DNA of 64,000 nt from Bacteroidota bacterium (GCA_018266435.1 JAFEAL010000002.1:62001-126000); one strand, 5' to 3'. Positions 35,935-46,107 are shown, numbered from the stretch's first letter. Notes: generated by a model from the sequence alone, not told the origin. Numbers and translations are program-made.

Positions 35935-37830
35935 TTAAAAATCTAAAATCACAAACTCTGTTCTGCGGTTTGCTTTACGTCCGTCATCGGTATCGTTGGT
36001 GGCAATCGGATTCAATTCACCATATCCTTTTGCCTGAATCCGTTCTGACGGAATTCCGCGATTGACCAGGTACTCGCGCACAGCTTTGGCGCGATCGTGA
36101 GAAAGTTTCATGTTTGAATTTTCATCGCCCACATTGTCGGTATGGCCTCCTACTTCTATAACCATGGTGGAGTTGGCTCGCAACAAATCAAAAGCTTTTT
36201 CAAGTTCAAGATGACTTTGAGGGGTAAGCACTGCTTTACCGGTTTCAAAGAAAATATTGTTGATCACCACTTTGGTTCCCTTCTCGATTGGCTTTAACTG
36301 TATGTTCTGAATCACCTCTCGGTATTTAGTTTGCTTGGGCACATCAAAGCTTTGTGAGTAAAAAAAGAACCCTTCTTTGTTGGTCGATACGCTATACATT
36401 CTTCCGGCCGGCAGCACCACCAAATATTTTCCGGTAGCCGAGTTGCTTTTGCGCACCGCAATCAACTCGTTGGTGTTTAAGTCTTCAACCATCACATACG
36501 CACCAACATTGGCGTTGGTCTTAGCATTAGTCACCGTTCCCGTAACCACAATGGTAGGTTGCGGCCTCATGTCTTCGGGTATTTCAATTTCATAGAGGTC
36601 TAACCCTTTTCCTCCCTGGTCTGATGCAAAATATCCTACCTCGCCCGAGCCGCCTATGGTAAAGTAACGATCGTTTTTACTCGTGTTCAGCGGTTTGCCC
36701 AGATTGACGGGCACACTCCATTTTCCATCTTCATACACGGTTTTAAAAATATCTAATCCACCGTATCCGGGATGACCATCAGAAGAGAAATAAAGTGTTT
36801 TGCCGTCTTGGCTAAAAAACGGGGAGTATTCAGTGAAGGGAGTATTTACTATTCCGCCAAGGTTTACCGGGGGCGCCCACTCGCCAAAAATATTTTTCTC
36901 AACCATATAAATATCGGCACTGCCATAACCACCGCATCGGTCAGAGGCAAAAAATATCTTTGTTCCATCGTTTGAGATGGACGACTGGGCTTCCCAATTT
37001 GAAGAGTTTACAATTTCTCCTAAATTTTTTGGTGGCATCCATTGGTTGCCTTCTAGTGTGCTGTAATACAAATCACAGCTTCCTATTCCATCTGGCAGAC
37101 CACATCCGGTAAAAATCATCATCTGATTATCGCCTGTAAAACGTGCGGCACCATCGTTGTTATCTGAGTTAAGTGGTTCAGGAAGTTTTACCGGCTGGCC
37201 CCACTGGTTCGCTATTTTTTCCACATAGTAGTTGTCTTCATCACTTTCGGTAATAGTTTCTTCTTCGGTTTTATTTAGTTCTGAATTTTTTTTCTTCGAT
37301 TTAAGAAAAGACCTCACCTCGCTGTTTGGCCTGGTTGATGTGAAATAGAGACGTGTGCCGGTGGGGTCGAGCGTGGGTGCGTAGTCTCCGTATTTTGAGT
37401 TGATTGGCTCGGGCATCTTTACTGGTTCTTTCATGGTATTGGGCATTTTCAGTAAACTGGCTTGCTCAGCTGAATAGCGCTGCTGGTAAAGCATGATGTG
37501 ATACTCAAGTTGTTTCCGGGTATTAAATTTATTTGACTTGATCAAAACATCAATTAACTCTTTGGCTTGGGTGAAATACGATCCGGCCTTTTCGGGTTGA
37601 TCAAGACCCTGATAGGCGGTGCCGAGTAAGTAGAGCGCTGTTTCATTATTGGGTTCTTGGGCAATTACTTCATTTAATTTAGTCACCGCCTCTTCGTATT
37701 TCTCGGCATTCAGAAGTTCTTGAGCTTTGGCAAGCGCCAGTTGAGCCGGGCTTTTGAGTATGTGATTTTGTGAGTAGCTGTAACTAGAAAACAGAGTCAA
37801 GCATAACCCAACAATTATTTTTAAGTTCAT
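35935..37830 (-). CDS. OmpA-family protein with TPR, WD40-like propeller and CRD (PorE-like architecture)
   Basis: A 631-residue envelope protein. Signal peptide ending SSYSYSQN; TPR repeats at about 28-95 (AQELLNAEKYEEAVTKLNEV); PD40/WD40-like blades at about 150-400 (DGTKIFFASDRCGGYGSADIY and similar); a carboxypeptidase-regulatory-like fold at about 415-490 (VVTGTVTNAKTNANVGAYV); and an OmpA C-terminal peptidoglycan-binding domain (VGGHTDNVGDENSN with NRRTEFVILDF at the end). This order equals that of PorE, a peptidoglycan-anchored part of the type IX secretion system of Porphyromonas. Many Bacteroidota carry several proteins of this design, and PorE is a lipoprotein whereas no lipobox is clear here, so the role is uncertain. 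Confidence 0.9.
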   Translation of the reverse strand: MNLKIIVGLCLTLFSSYSYSQNHILKSPAQLALAKAQELLNAEKYEEAVTKLNEVIAQEPNNETALYLLGTAYQGLDQPEKAGSYFTQAKELIDVLIKSNKFNTRKQLEYHIMLYQQRYSAEQASLLKMPNTMKEPVKMPEPINSKYGDYAPTLDPTGTRLYFTSTRPNSEVRSFLKSKKKNSELNKTEEETITESDEDNYYVEKIANQWGQPVKLPEPLNSDNNDGAARFTGDNQMMIFTGCGLPDGIGSCDLYYSTLEGNQWMPPKNLGEIVNSSNWEAQSSISNDGTKIFFASDRCGGYGSADIYMVEKNIFGEWAPPVNLGGIVNTPFTEYSPFFSQDGKTLYFSSDGHPGYGGLDIFKTVYEDGKWSVPVNLGKPLNTSKNDRYFTIGGSGEVGYFASDQGGKGLDLYEIEIPEDMRPQPTIVVTGTVTNAKTNANVGAYVMVEDLNTNELIAVRKSNSATGKYLVVLPAGRMYSVSTNKEGFFFYSQSFDVPKQTKYREVIQNIQLKPIEKGTKVVINNIFFETGKAVLTPQSHLELEKAFDLLRANSTMVIEVGGHTDNVGDENSNMKLSHDRAKAVREYLVNRGIPSERIQAKGYGELNPIATNDTDDGRKANRRTEFVILDF

Positions 37831-37944
37831 AAGCTAATGGTTTAGTGATCAAAGCTAAAAACAGGGCAAGAAAAAAAAATCACACTTTAATGCGATTGTC
37901 AACCGGATAGATTCTGCCCAATTTTCATAAAAAAACAACCCCCT

Positions 37945-39600
37945 ATGAAAAAGAAATGGCTGATCTCTTCATTGAGTCTGGCTCTTGCGCTATTTGCAAT
38001 ACAGGCATTGGCTCAAAATGTAAAAGAAACTGTGCAACCGCTATCTAAAAAAGCAACCAAAGGTTTTTTGGATGATGTCACTACTGACAACGGCAACATC
38101 AACGTGTTCTATAAAATCAGTGGAGACAAAAAGAAAGATGAATTGTTCTATGAAAAATATGTCTTTGACAAAGAATTAAAATTCATTGAGACCGCAGCGG
38201 CCAATGAACCAAAAATAGAGAGCAAGCCGGATCGTGAACGCAAATACCTGTCGGCATGGGTGGGCGGCTCCACCTCTTTTGATGTATTGAGTATGAAACT
38301 TAAAGTAAACCTCAGAAACCAATTGGAATCCTGGAGTTATAAACGACAACGCTATGTACGCGAAAAAACATTAAGTAATGAAACCGTAAAGCTGAAGACC
38401 GAAACCGGTCACGCTTATTATGGCGTGGAGCAATTTGCCGGAGGGAAAAACGATATACTGGTTTTAGCTTACTATGAAACAAAAAATAAAGATAACCCCC
38501 GGCAATACGTATGGCTCACTATTAATTTTGACGGTGATGTGAAAGAAAAAAATATTGATGTACCCGGATCGTATTCCATGGTTTTCTGCAAAGAGTTTAA
38601 TATCGGTTCGGATGATAACTCGAATAACTCAGCCAGCCAGATTGTGGTAATTCTTGCACCCAACAAAGGCGATCTGACAAAGTACGTGTACTTGAGTTAT
38701 GATGGCACAGGCAATCTTAAAAATAAAGTAGAGTTCACCAGTCCCGCTTCGGCTCTGTTGGTGAATAGTGTGGATGAAAAAGACGGAGACATTTATTTAT
38801 TCGCTATGTCAAAAAAAGGAACTAACGCATACAATAAAGTTTTTGAAGAGTATGCTCCTATCTACAACCCGGGATATAGCTCGGGCGGAAATAACTACCA
38901 AGATGATAAGTACAACCGGTCGGCCAATCAAAGTATGGATAACTTTCACATGTTGAAATTCAGTGGTAACGAACTGGCCTTTGCCACCACCACATCTACT
39001 GATGACTTGGATAAAGTAGCAAAATTTGCTCCTAATGAAAAAAAGGGAAAGGTTTACAAAGGCAAAAAATTTGGTATCTCAAATTTTGAAGTTACCCCTG
39101 CAAAAGAATATTTAGTGGCCGGCCAATTGATATTCAAAGTAAATATTGGCTCACTGAAAGATCCCAATTTTGTAGAAGGCTATGGAGACTTGGTTTGTTT
39201 GCAATTTGATTCAAACGGAAAACTGAAGGCAAACTATGCCGTGGATAAAGTCTTTGAAGATAAAAAGAGTGAAATTTTTGATATGCCACAACGGTTTTAT
39301 ATCAGCCCCGATGGAAAATATGCGTATTGGGAAATCAGTGAAGTAAAAGGCTTTTCGGGTTATAACAGTTGGTCAGATGCTTACAACGGAAGAAAAACAT
39401 ACCGGCCAAGGTTTTTTCCTCGGGTGACTAAAATCGATTTGCAGGCAGCAACGCTAGGCGAATTCAAATACATCGGCAACAAAAAATTCTTTGTATACCG
39501 CGATGGAATGATTTTTAATGCAGCTACCAACACCATTACTTTTGTCGGCCGCGATGAAGACCATGAAAACCTTTGGCTCGCCCAGTTGATTTTTAATTAG
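37945..39600 (+). CDS. Hypothetical exported protein (551 aa)
   Basis: Not recognised. A signal peptide ends at ALAQNVKE. The rest is soluble, lysine-rich and patterned in beta-strands with repeated short motifs such as GDGDIYLFAM-, YVYLSYDGTGNL- and FYISPDGKYAYWE-like segments, which suggests a beta-propeller or similar scaffold. A Gly/Ser/Asn/Tyr-rich loop lies at about 310-330. It should be periplasmic or surface-located. It is transcribed toward the TPR-CHAT gene but a strong terminator lies between them, so they are probably separate units; upstream it is divergent from the OmpA-family gene. No catalytic motif was found. Confidence 0.82.
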   Translation: MKKKWLISSLSLALALFAIQALAQNVKETVQPLSKKATKGFLDDVTTDNGNINVFYKISGDKKKDELFYEKYVFDKELKFIETAAANEPKIESKPDRERKYLSAWVGGSTSFDVLSMKLKVNLRNQLESWSYKRQRYVREKTLSNETVKLKTETGHAYYGVEQFAGGKNDILVLAYYETKNKDNPRQYVWLTINFDGDVKEKNIDVPGSYSMVFCKEFNIGSDDNSNNSASQIVVILAPNKGDLTKYVYLSYDGTGNLKNKVEFTSPASALLVNSVDEKDGDIYLFAMSKKGTNAYNKVFEEYAPIYNPGYSSGGNNYQDDKYNRSANQSMDNFHMLKFSGNELAFATTTSTDDLDKVAKFAPNEKKGKVYKGKKFGISNFEVTPAKEYLVAGQLIFKVNIGSLKDPNFVEGYGDLVCLQFDSNGKLKANYAVDKVFEDKKSEIFDMPQRFYISPDGKYAYWEISEVKGFSGYNSWSDAYNGRKTYRPRFFPRVTKIDLQAATLGEFKYIGNKKFFVYRDGMIFNAATNTITFVGRDEDHENLWLAQLIFN

Positions 39601-39620
39601 AACGTATAGGTTAAGTTTTG

Positions 39621-39650
39621 AAAGAATGGGAGCCAATGCTCCCATTCTTT
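39621..39650. terminator. Intrinsic terminator between the hypothetical exported gene and the CHAT gene
   Basis: A 13-bp perfect stem, AAAGAATGGGAGC at 39621-39633 and GCTCCCATTCTTT at 39638-39650, around the loop CAAT and followed by more T residues. It lies 20 bp after the stop of the 551-residue protein. Confidence 0.93.
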
Positions 39651-39691
39651 TTTGAATGACTTTTGCTGAATGAAAAAAAACAGATTATTCC

Positions 39692-42600
39692 ATGTTGCGT
39701 AATTGTATTTTGCTTGGCCTGTTGCTGGCATCCCTTTTGGGCTTTGCACAAACCTCCAAAGGCGATAAGCTTTACAATCAGGGCAAAGACTATCTGCAAA
39801 AAAAAGAAACCAAAAAGGCGCTTCAAAGTTTTTTAAATGCACGCAATGAGTACGTAAAAGAAGAAAATTTTCATCGGGCACTGACTTGTACGCAAAATGT
39901 GGTGATGTATTACCAAGACACCAACAACGGAGAAGCGGCAGAAAAAATCCTGCTCGAAACAATCGCAGCTATTCCACAAAAAACAACAGAACAACTCTCA
40001 ACACACGCATCGCTTCAAGATAACTTGGGGTATACGTATGCCAATGTATTGAACCATCCTGAAAAAGCATTGACATGCTATACAGAATCAATCCGTCTTT
40101 ATGAATTAATAAATCAGGCCAATACCACACCTTATGCGTTTGAATTAGTCAACCGGGCTACCACATACTTTTCTTTAAATAATTTTCAATCTGCCTCAGA
40201 AGATATGCTCCGGGCCATTCCTATTTATGAAAAAGACAAGGAAACAACACCCAGCGACTTGGCCAGAAAATACCGCGACCTGGGGCGAATGTATTCAGAA
40301 CTCTCGCGTGATGCGCAAGCACTCGAATGGTACCAAAAAGCACGAGTAACAATAACCGATTCAGATGACCAAACACTTGAGGCCATGTTGCTCAACGATA
40401 TGGGCGGTGCCTACATGAAACTGAACCAACTCACCTTAGCTCTGAAAAAATATAACGAAGCACTGACATTGAATGAAAAGGTATTTGGAAAAGATGCATC
40501 CCACTATGCCATGACTCTGCTCAACATCGCCACATTAAATAAAAAAACTGGTGATTTAGATCAGGCGCTAAAAGAATATCAACAAGTGCTGTTGATCTAT
40601 CAAAAAAAACCACCGGAAGATATCTCTAATGTGATTGATGCCATGACTGAAATCAGCAGCTTGCTCGATGAGTTAGGTATGTATCAACAACAACAAGAAG
40701 TGCTGAGCCAGGCACAGAACCTTGCAATAACCGCATTTGGGGCAAACAGCCTTCAAGAAGCCGATGTGTATATTCAACAAGCTATTATTGCCTTTAACCA
40801 CGATCAGTTTGATCAGTCGCTGAACTATAATTTCAAGGCATTGGATGTTATGCAACAGAATAATTATCCGCAAAACGCTTACTATGCCCAGGTTTATAAT
40901 AACATCGGTCTGGCTTACGATGGATTGAAAGATACAGACCTGGCTCTAAAATATAAAAACCAGGCGCGTGACCTCTATGCAAAACTGCGTGGTTCAGACC
41001 ACCATACCGTGGGCATGGCCACCGGCAATATCGGCTTAACTTACGAAGTAAAAGGTGACTACGTCATGGCCATTGAGTACCTCAAAAAGTCAGTTGAAAT
41101 AAGATTAAAAAGTCAACCGGCTGATGACGATGACGTGGGGCGTGATTATTTGAATATCGGGTTGATGTTCTTAAAAATGAATGAGGTAAAAGACGGTGTA
41201 TCGTTTTTAGAAAAAGCCAAACTGATTTATGATAAGTACGACAAGAATATAAACAAAGCGAGAATTTACAACCGGCTTTCAATAGGGTACCTGATGCTTC
41301 ATGATCTGCCAAAAGCAATGGCTTGTAACCAACAGGCAATTCTGGCCAACACATTAAACTTTGAAAAATCTGATTTTGATTCGTTCCCTAACCAAGCAGA
41401 CATGCTTAGTTATTATGAATCTGTAATTGCATACATCGCAAAAGCCGACATATATCGGATAAAAAATGACCCGTCCGGCTGGGTTAGAGGATTACAAATT
41501 CTGAATGAAGCTGATACGATTTTAAAGGAGAAAGCAATTACTTTTTCAAGTGCAAAAGACCGGCTTGAATTGGCAACCTTAAATTCATTTTTTACCGAAT
41601 CAGGAATGTTGCTGGCGAGTAAACTATTCAATGCTACGCATGACCCGGCTTATCTCAACAAGGCATTTTATTTTTCAGAGCGAAGCAAAGCCAATGAATT
41701 GCTGGCTGATATTCAGCTGAGCCGAGCCATAAACTTATCGCGGATTTCAAAAAGTGTGAAAGCACGGAAAGAAGAATTAAGCCGCAGAATGAGTACCCTC
41801 CAACAGCAAGTGGCCGATGCATACGGAGCCCAAAATCAACCGCTTATTACAAAATTAAAATCTCAGGAACTGGATTTGTCAAAAGAGTTGGAGCAGATTC
41901 AAACTGTCATGGCAAACGCATCGCCTAAATTCAAATCGGCATTAAGCCAACGCAGTTTGCCTTTCTGGGATGATGTGAAAAAGAAACTGGATGCAAAAAC
42001 TGCACTGGTATCGTATGTGATCACCGACTCGGCCAAGGTTATTCTTATCGGCAATTCATCCGGGCTCATCCTCAAAACGATTCCAGCAAAAACAGATATT
42101 GAAAGGCTGGTGCGTGGATTTGTTACCCAGTTGAAATTACAGATTCCGGAAATAGAACCTTTGCGAACCAACCTGACAAAAATTTTATGGGAACCCGTAG
42201 AGCAAGCATTGAAAGAATTAGGGCCCATTGAAAACGTAATCATTCTTCCGCAGGGGCCTTTGAGTTTTCTTCCTTTCGAGGCACTTGGCACAGATACTTA
42301 CCTGCTTGAAAAATACACCATCTCCTACCAATTGTCAGGAGCGCTTATTGCAAATCAAGATTTAAGCCAGGTAAATGCTAAGCCGGCATTTATTGCTTTA
42401 GCCCCGGTGTTTGAAGATGAAGAAACCAACTTTGTAAATAAGTCGTGCGAACGTTTCGCCACACTGTTGAAAAAAACAGACACCACCAGCCGGGCGTTTA
42501 GTTTAACCGGGCAGTACATTTCTCCTCTTCCGGCTACCGCAGTTGAGGTGACCTCCATTAATCAACAGAACATTGACAAAGGATTGCTTTCAAAGACATT

Positions 42601-43090
42601 CCTTAAAAAAGAGGCAAATGAAGAGCTGATAAAAAGAGGCGAACTTCAAACTTACGATTATATTCATTTGGCCACGCACGGGTTTGTCAATACCCAATAC
42701 CCTGAATTGTCAGGCTTGCTGCTGGCGCAAAATAAAAATTCAGACGAAGATGGAATTTTGTACACAGGCGAAATCCTTGGATTAACTTTGCGAGCCGAAC
42801 TTGTAACGCTTTCGGCCTGCGAAACAGCCCTGGGCAAAAAAATAGAAGGCGAAGGGGTGCGCGGGCTGACTACAGCATTTTTATTTGCTGGTGCGCACAG
42901 TGTCATTTCTTCGTTGTGGAAAGTGGCTGATGAAAGCACTTCGCAACTGATGATTGATTTTTACAACCAACTCTTATCGGGCAAAAATAAAGCCTCTGCA
43001 CTGCAAAAGGCAAAATTAAATTTATTGAAAAACTCAAAATACAACCACCCGTATTATTGGGCTCCGTTTGTACTCACCGGAGCTAACTAA
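39692..43090 (+). CDS. Exported TPR-CHAT protein (caspase-like peptidase)
   Basis: A 1132-residue protein with a signal peptide ending LLGFAQTS, about a dozen TPR motifs from residue 25 to ~620 (examples: ALEWYQKARVTITDSD, ALKKYNEALTLNEKVFG, AIEYLKKSVEIRLKSQ), a helical linker at ~660-740 and a C-terminal CHAT domain (about 800-1132). The caspase-type dyad is intact: His996 in HLATHGF and Cys1043 in LSACETALG, with GVRGLTTAFLFAGAHSVISSLWKV after it. CHAT peptidases are clan CD proteases, usually cytoplasmic with partner-gated activity; here the signal peptide predicts a periplasmic or surface location. Monocistronic, with no Cas-like or effector gene beside it. Substrate unknown. Confidence 0.93.
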   Translation: MLRNCILLGLLLASLLGFAQTSKGDKLYNQGKDYLQKKETKKALQSFLNARNEYVKEENFHRALTCTQNVVMYYQDTNNGEAAEKILLETIAAIPQKTTEQLSTHASLQDNLGYTYANVLNHPEKALTCYTESIRLYELINQANTTPYAFELVNRATTYFSLNNFQSASEDMLRAIPIYEKDKETTPSDLARKYRDLGRMYSELSRDAQALEWYQKARVTITDSDDQTLEAMLLNDMGGAYMKLNQLTLALKKYNEALTLNEKVFGKDASHYAMTLLNIATLNKKTGDLDQALKEYQQVLLIYQKKPPEDISNVIDAMTEISSLLDELGMYQQQQEVLSQAQNLAITAFGANSLQEADVYIQQAIIAFNHDQFDQSLNYNFKALDVMQQNNYPQNAYYAQVYNNIGLAYDGLKDTDLALKYKNQARDLYAKLRGSDHHTVGMATGNIGLTYEVKGDYVMAIEYLKKSVEIRLKSQPADDDDVGRDYLNIGLMFLKMNEVKDGVSFLEKAKLIYDKYDKNINKARIYNRLSIGYLMLHDLPKAMACNQQAILANTLNFEKSDFDSFPNQADMLSYYESVIAYIAKADIYRIKNDPSGWVRGLQILNEADTILKEKAITFSSAKDRLELATLNSFFTESGMLLASKLFNATHDPAYLNKAFYFSERSKANELLADIQLSRAINLSRISKSVKARKEELSRRMSTLQQQVADAYGAQNQPLITKLKSQELDLSKELEQIQTVMANASPKFKSALSQRSLPFWDDVKKKLDAKTALVSYVITDSAKVILIGNSSGLILKTIPAKTDIERLVRGFVTQLKLQIPEIEPLRTNLTKILWEPVEQALKELGPIENVIILPQGPLSFLPFEALGTDTYLLEKYTISYQLSGALIANQDLSQVNAKPAFIALAPVFEDEETNFVNKSCERFATLLKKTDTTSRAFSLTGQYISPLPATAVEVTSINQQNIDKGLLSKTFLKKEANEELIKRGELQTYDYIHLATHGFVNTQYPELSGLLLAQNKNSDEDGILYTGEILGLTLRAELVTLSACETALGKKIEGEGVRGLTTAFLFAGAHSVISSLWKVADESTSQLMIDFYNQLLSGKNKASALQKAKLNLLKNSKYNHPYYWAPFVLTGAN

Positions 43091-43155
43091 ATTTTATACC
43101 GAACATCCATACATTGCAAAATAAATAATCAACACCTTACCGCACAGAGTAAGTC

Positions 43156-45762
43156 TCATTCATTTCTCAATGTCTTCGATGGATTGACATTAACCGTTTT
43201 GAATCCTTGAATGAGAATGATTAGCAAAATAGCCGAACCAATGCCCAACAAGGTAACCACAAAGATCCACCACGGCATATCAATGCGGTAGGCAAAGCCG
43301 GTGAGCCAACGCTCAGCCCCATACCAGGCAAACGGTGCGGCAATTAGCATGGCAACAAGCAGTATTCCTGAAAACTCATGAGTGAGTGTGTACATCACCT
43401 GTGATACCGATGCGCCAAATACCCTGCGGATGCCGATTTCTTTTCTTCTGCGCAACACATTGTACGTGGCCAGGCCGGCTATGCCCAATCCTGATATCAC
43501 GAGCGTGACCAGGGTAAACACCAGTACCAATCGTGAAGCGATAATTTCAGTTTTATAAATTTCATTAAACGTATCATCCTGAAACCAATACTTCATCGTG
43601 TAGTCGGGTTCAATTGTTTTGTATGCTTTTGATACTGCGGCCAGTGATGACTGGGTGGTGCCCGGCCGGTACTTCACATAAATGGCCGAAGTATGCATGT
43701 AATTAACCCGGTGTAAGATTACCGGTAGCCGTAAAGCATGCAGTGACTCGGTATGAAAATCCGGAATGACTCCAATAATCACACAAGGTGAACTTCCCAT
43801 GCGGATGACCTGACCTACGGGCTGTTTTAGGTTCATTACCTTTGCCGCCTCCTCGCTTATCAGTACTTCATTGTTCAATGAATCCAGCGGTCGAGGCTGA
43901 AAATTTCTTCCCTCCAGAATTTTCAGACCAAAGGTTTCAGCAAATTCATAACTGCACCCAATGGTCTTAAACACGATGCGCTGATCTTTGGGTTTGCCGG
44001 GCCACTCTACATCAGTGTTTCCGCCCACAGCCTGCAGTGGGTTGGTATTTGAAGCGGCCACACTTTGAATTGCAGGGTCTTTAAAAAGTTCATTCTTAAA
44101 TACTCCGAAGTTGTTGAAGAGTTTGGCGGTAGGCTCTACGCGGATCATATTACTTCTGTCAAAGCCCAGATTTTTTTCAATAATAAAACTCAGTTGACGA
44201 TAAAGCACGCCACTGAAAATAATAATGCCGATAGCCACACTGAGTTGCACAACTAACAGCGATTGACGAAGCCGGTGCGAGCCCGTCATCCGGGCCGACA
44301 ATTGATTTTTCAACACCCGGGCCGGCTGAAAGGATGACAGCACAAACGCAGGATATAACCCTGCCAGTACTGAGATGATGAGAAGAAACGCCAACAAAAT
44401 AAATGGCAGAAAGCCACTAACCAACGAAAGGTTGATTTGCTCACCCAGTAAACTATTGAAAAGCGGGAGAGTAAGTTGTGTAATGAGTGCAGCCAATAAA
44501 ACGGAAACCAACACAATAAGAAATGACTCACCCACAAATTGCAAAACGATGCTGGAACGGAATGCGCCCGTTACTTTGCGAACCCCGATTTCTTTTGCAC
44601 GGGTAGTTGCCCGCGCGGTGGTCATGTTAATAAAATTGATTACAGCGATGAGCACCAGCAGAGAACCAACAATGGTAAACAACACTACGTATTCCATTCG
44701 GCCGCTAAGTTGTTGTCCCCCTTCAAAGTGATTTTTCAGTCGCCAGTCTTTTAATGGCAATGCCTGGTAACGCACGTTCTGTTCCTTCAGTTCTTTGGTC
44801 AGCACACGCTCGTCATTCAGTTTAGCAGAAAGAACTTCAGCACTCACCGGCACTGTGGTTTTAATATAGGTATTGAAAAATTGACCCGACAGTTGTTGTT
44901 CATTTATGCCCCACTCTTTTTGAAGAAAAGCGAAGGGCATGGCAAAGTCAAATTGTAATGATGAGTTGGAAGGAATGTCTTTCATTATAGAAACAACCAT
45001 CATCTCCTCCCGGCTATCTACTTTTAATGTTTTGCCTATGGCTTGTCCGTCTTTAAAAAGAAGTTTTGCCATTTTCTGTGAAATCACAAGATGATCGGGT
45101 CTGTTGAGCGGATGCGGATCACCTTCTACTATTTCAAAACTAAAAACAGAAAACAGATTTTGGTTGGTGTACACGCCCTCCAGGTAAACACATTCACTGT
45201 TGATACTCTCGGGCTTAAAACATAAGATATGCGGCCAGCGCGAACCCGTTGATATGGACACTGCTTTTTCTACTTCGGGCACGGAAGAAGTATTGATTGA
45301 TGCAGAAGCCAATGGATAGCTCTGCACCATCCCGTCAGCTTCTACGTGTGATACAATTGAATACAGTCGGTTGTTAGAACTGTGAAATTTATCAAAACTA
45401 AACTCAAAAGATACCCACAGTAAAATCAGAAAAGCGCAGGCAAATGCAACGGATAACCCGATCACGTTCAGGAGTGAGTGAGCCGGCTGACGAAAGAAGT
45501 TGCGAAAAGCAACGAGGAATACATTTTTTAACATAGCAATAGATAGTTGATGCGTTTGTGTTGATTTAATTTTCCGGATATTTTTCCAACGAAAGAAGCG
45601 AATGACGTTCCATACAAACTGCAAGTTGGCCTTCCACTTGTTCTTCTTAGCTGTGCGATAAAACAACTCAAAGGCATCGCCTTGTATTTCTTCCAGCAAA
45701 TCAGGGTGACAATACCACTGCAAAAACCGGTTCGGCCACTGGGGAGGTTTGAGCCATTTCAT
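43156..45762 (-). CDS. ABC transporter permease, MacB/FtsX type with N-terminal prefix domain
   Basis: An 868-residue inner-membrane protein. The first ~75 residues (WLKPPQWPNRFLQWYCHPDL) form the permease prefix domain found in PadR-controlled permeases; then come two FtsX-like repeats, each with a MacB-type periplasmic domain: a helix at about 95-115, three helices at ~375-480, a second unit starting near 505, and helices at ~750-860. ARATTRAKEIGVRKVTGA and LRRRKEIGIRRVFGAS are the coupling segments. No ATPase gene is adjacent, so it must use one encoded elsewhere, or act without one. The ATG overlaps the padR TGA (ATGA), so PadR controls it through one transcript. Substrate unknown; peptide or lipid export is common in the family. 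Confidence 0.92.
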   Translation of the reverse strand: MKWLKPPQWPNRFLQWYCHPDLLEEIQGDAFELFYRTAKKNKWKANLQFVWNVIRFFRWKNIRKIKSTQTHQLSIAMLKNVFLVAFRNFFRQPAHSLLNVIGLSVAFACAFLILLWVSFEFSFDKFHSSNNRLYSIVSHVEADGMVQSYPLASASINTSSVPEVEKAVSISTGSRWPHILCFKPESINSECVYLEGVYTNQNLFSVFSFEIVEGDPHPLNRPDHLVISQKMAKLLFKDGQAIGKTLKVDSREEMMVVSIMKDIPSNSSLQFDFAMPFAFLQKEWGINEQQLSGQFFNTYIKTTVPVSAEVLSAKLNDERVLTKELKEQNVRYQALPLKDWRLKNHFEGGQQLSGRMEYVVLFTIVGSLLVLIAVINFINMTTARATTRAKEIGVRKVTGAFRSSIVLQFVGESFLIVLVSVLLAALITQLTLPLFNSLLGEQINLSLVSGFLPFILLAFLLIISVLAGLYPAFVLSSFQPARVLKNQLSARMTGSHRLRQSLLVVQLSVAIGIIIFSGVLYRQLSFIIEKNLGFDRSNMIRVEPTAKLFNNFGVFKNELFKDPAIQSVAASNTNPLQAVGGNTDVEWPGKPKDQRIVFKTIGCSYEFAETFGLKILEGRNFQPRPLDSLNNEVLISEEAAKVMNLKQPVGQVIRMGSSPCVIIGVIPDFHTESLHALRLPVILHRVNYMHTSAIYVKYRPGTTQSSLAAVSKAYKTIEPDYTMKYWFQDDTFNEIYKTEIIASRLVLVFTLVTLVISGLGIAGLATYNVLRRRKEIGIRRVFGASVSQVMYTLTHEFSGILLVAMLIAAPFAWYGAERWLTGFAYRIDMPWWIFVVTLLGIGSAILLIILIQGFKTVNVNPSKTLRNE

Positions 45763-46097
45763 ATCATCTTAAATTGCCATGCAACTTTTGGAATCTGGTG
45801 ATACAATTGGTTGCGCATTTCATTTGCTTCTTCCAGTGCCCTTTTGCCGGATGCCGTAAGCAAAAAGATACGTTTTCTGCGTCCGCCCCTTTCTTCGGTG
45901 GGCTCGCTCATTTTGGATTTCAACAACCCCTTCTCCTCCAGGCGAATAAGTACGGCATGAACCGCACTGATGTTGAGGCTGCGCCCTACCTGAGCTTCGA
46001 GTTCGTCCATCACCGCTACCCCATACGCTTGCGGGTATAGTACACCCACCATCAGCAATACCAACTCTTCCAATTCTCCGAGATTTGTTCCTTTCAT
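45759..46097 (-). CDS. PadR-family transcriptional regulator
   Basis: A 112-residue winged-helix repressor. It has the PadR pattern LGELEELVLLMVG, LNISAVHAVLIRLEEKGLL and the wing GGRRKRIFLLTASGKRAL, with a short C-terminal helix for dimerisation (subfamily 2 size). PadR proteins of this type repress the transporter genes they are linked to until a ligand is bound. The stop overlaps the start of the large FtsX-type permease. Upstream, a perfect 15-bp inverted repeat in the divergent gap with rluD is the obvious candidate operator, so autorepression is expected. Confidence 0.95.
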   Translation of the reverse strand: MKGTNLGELEELVLLMVGVLYPQAYGVAVMDELEAQVGRSLNISAVHAVLIRLEEKGLLKSKMSEPTEERGGRRKRIFLLTASGKRALEEANEMRNQLYHQIPKVAWQFKMI

Positions 46098-46107
46098 TTT
46101 AGTATTG

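Noticed and set aside
39692-43090. Possible type III-E CRISPR (Craspase) component
   Set aside because: The TPR-CHAT layout resembles it, but there is no gRAMP gene, no CRISPR array and the protein has a signal peptide.
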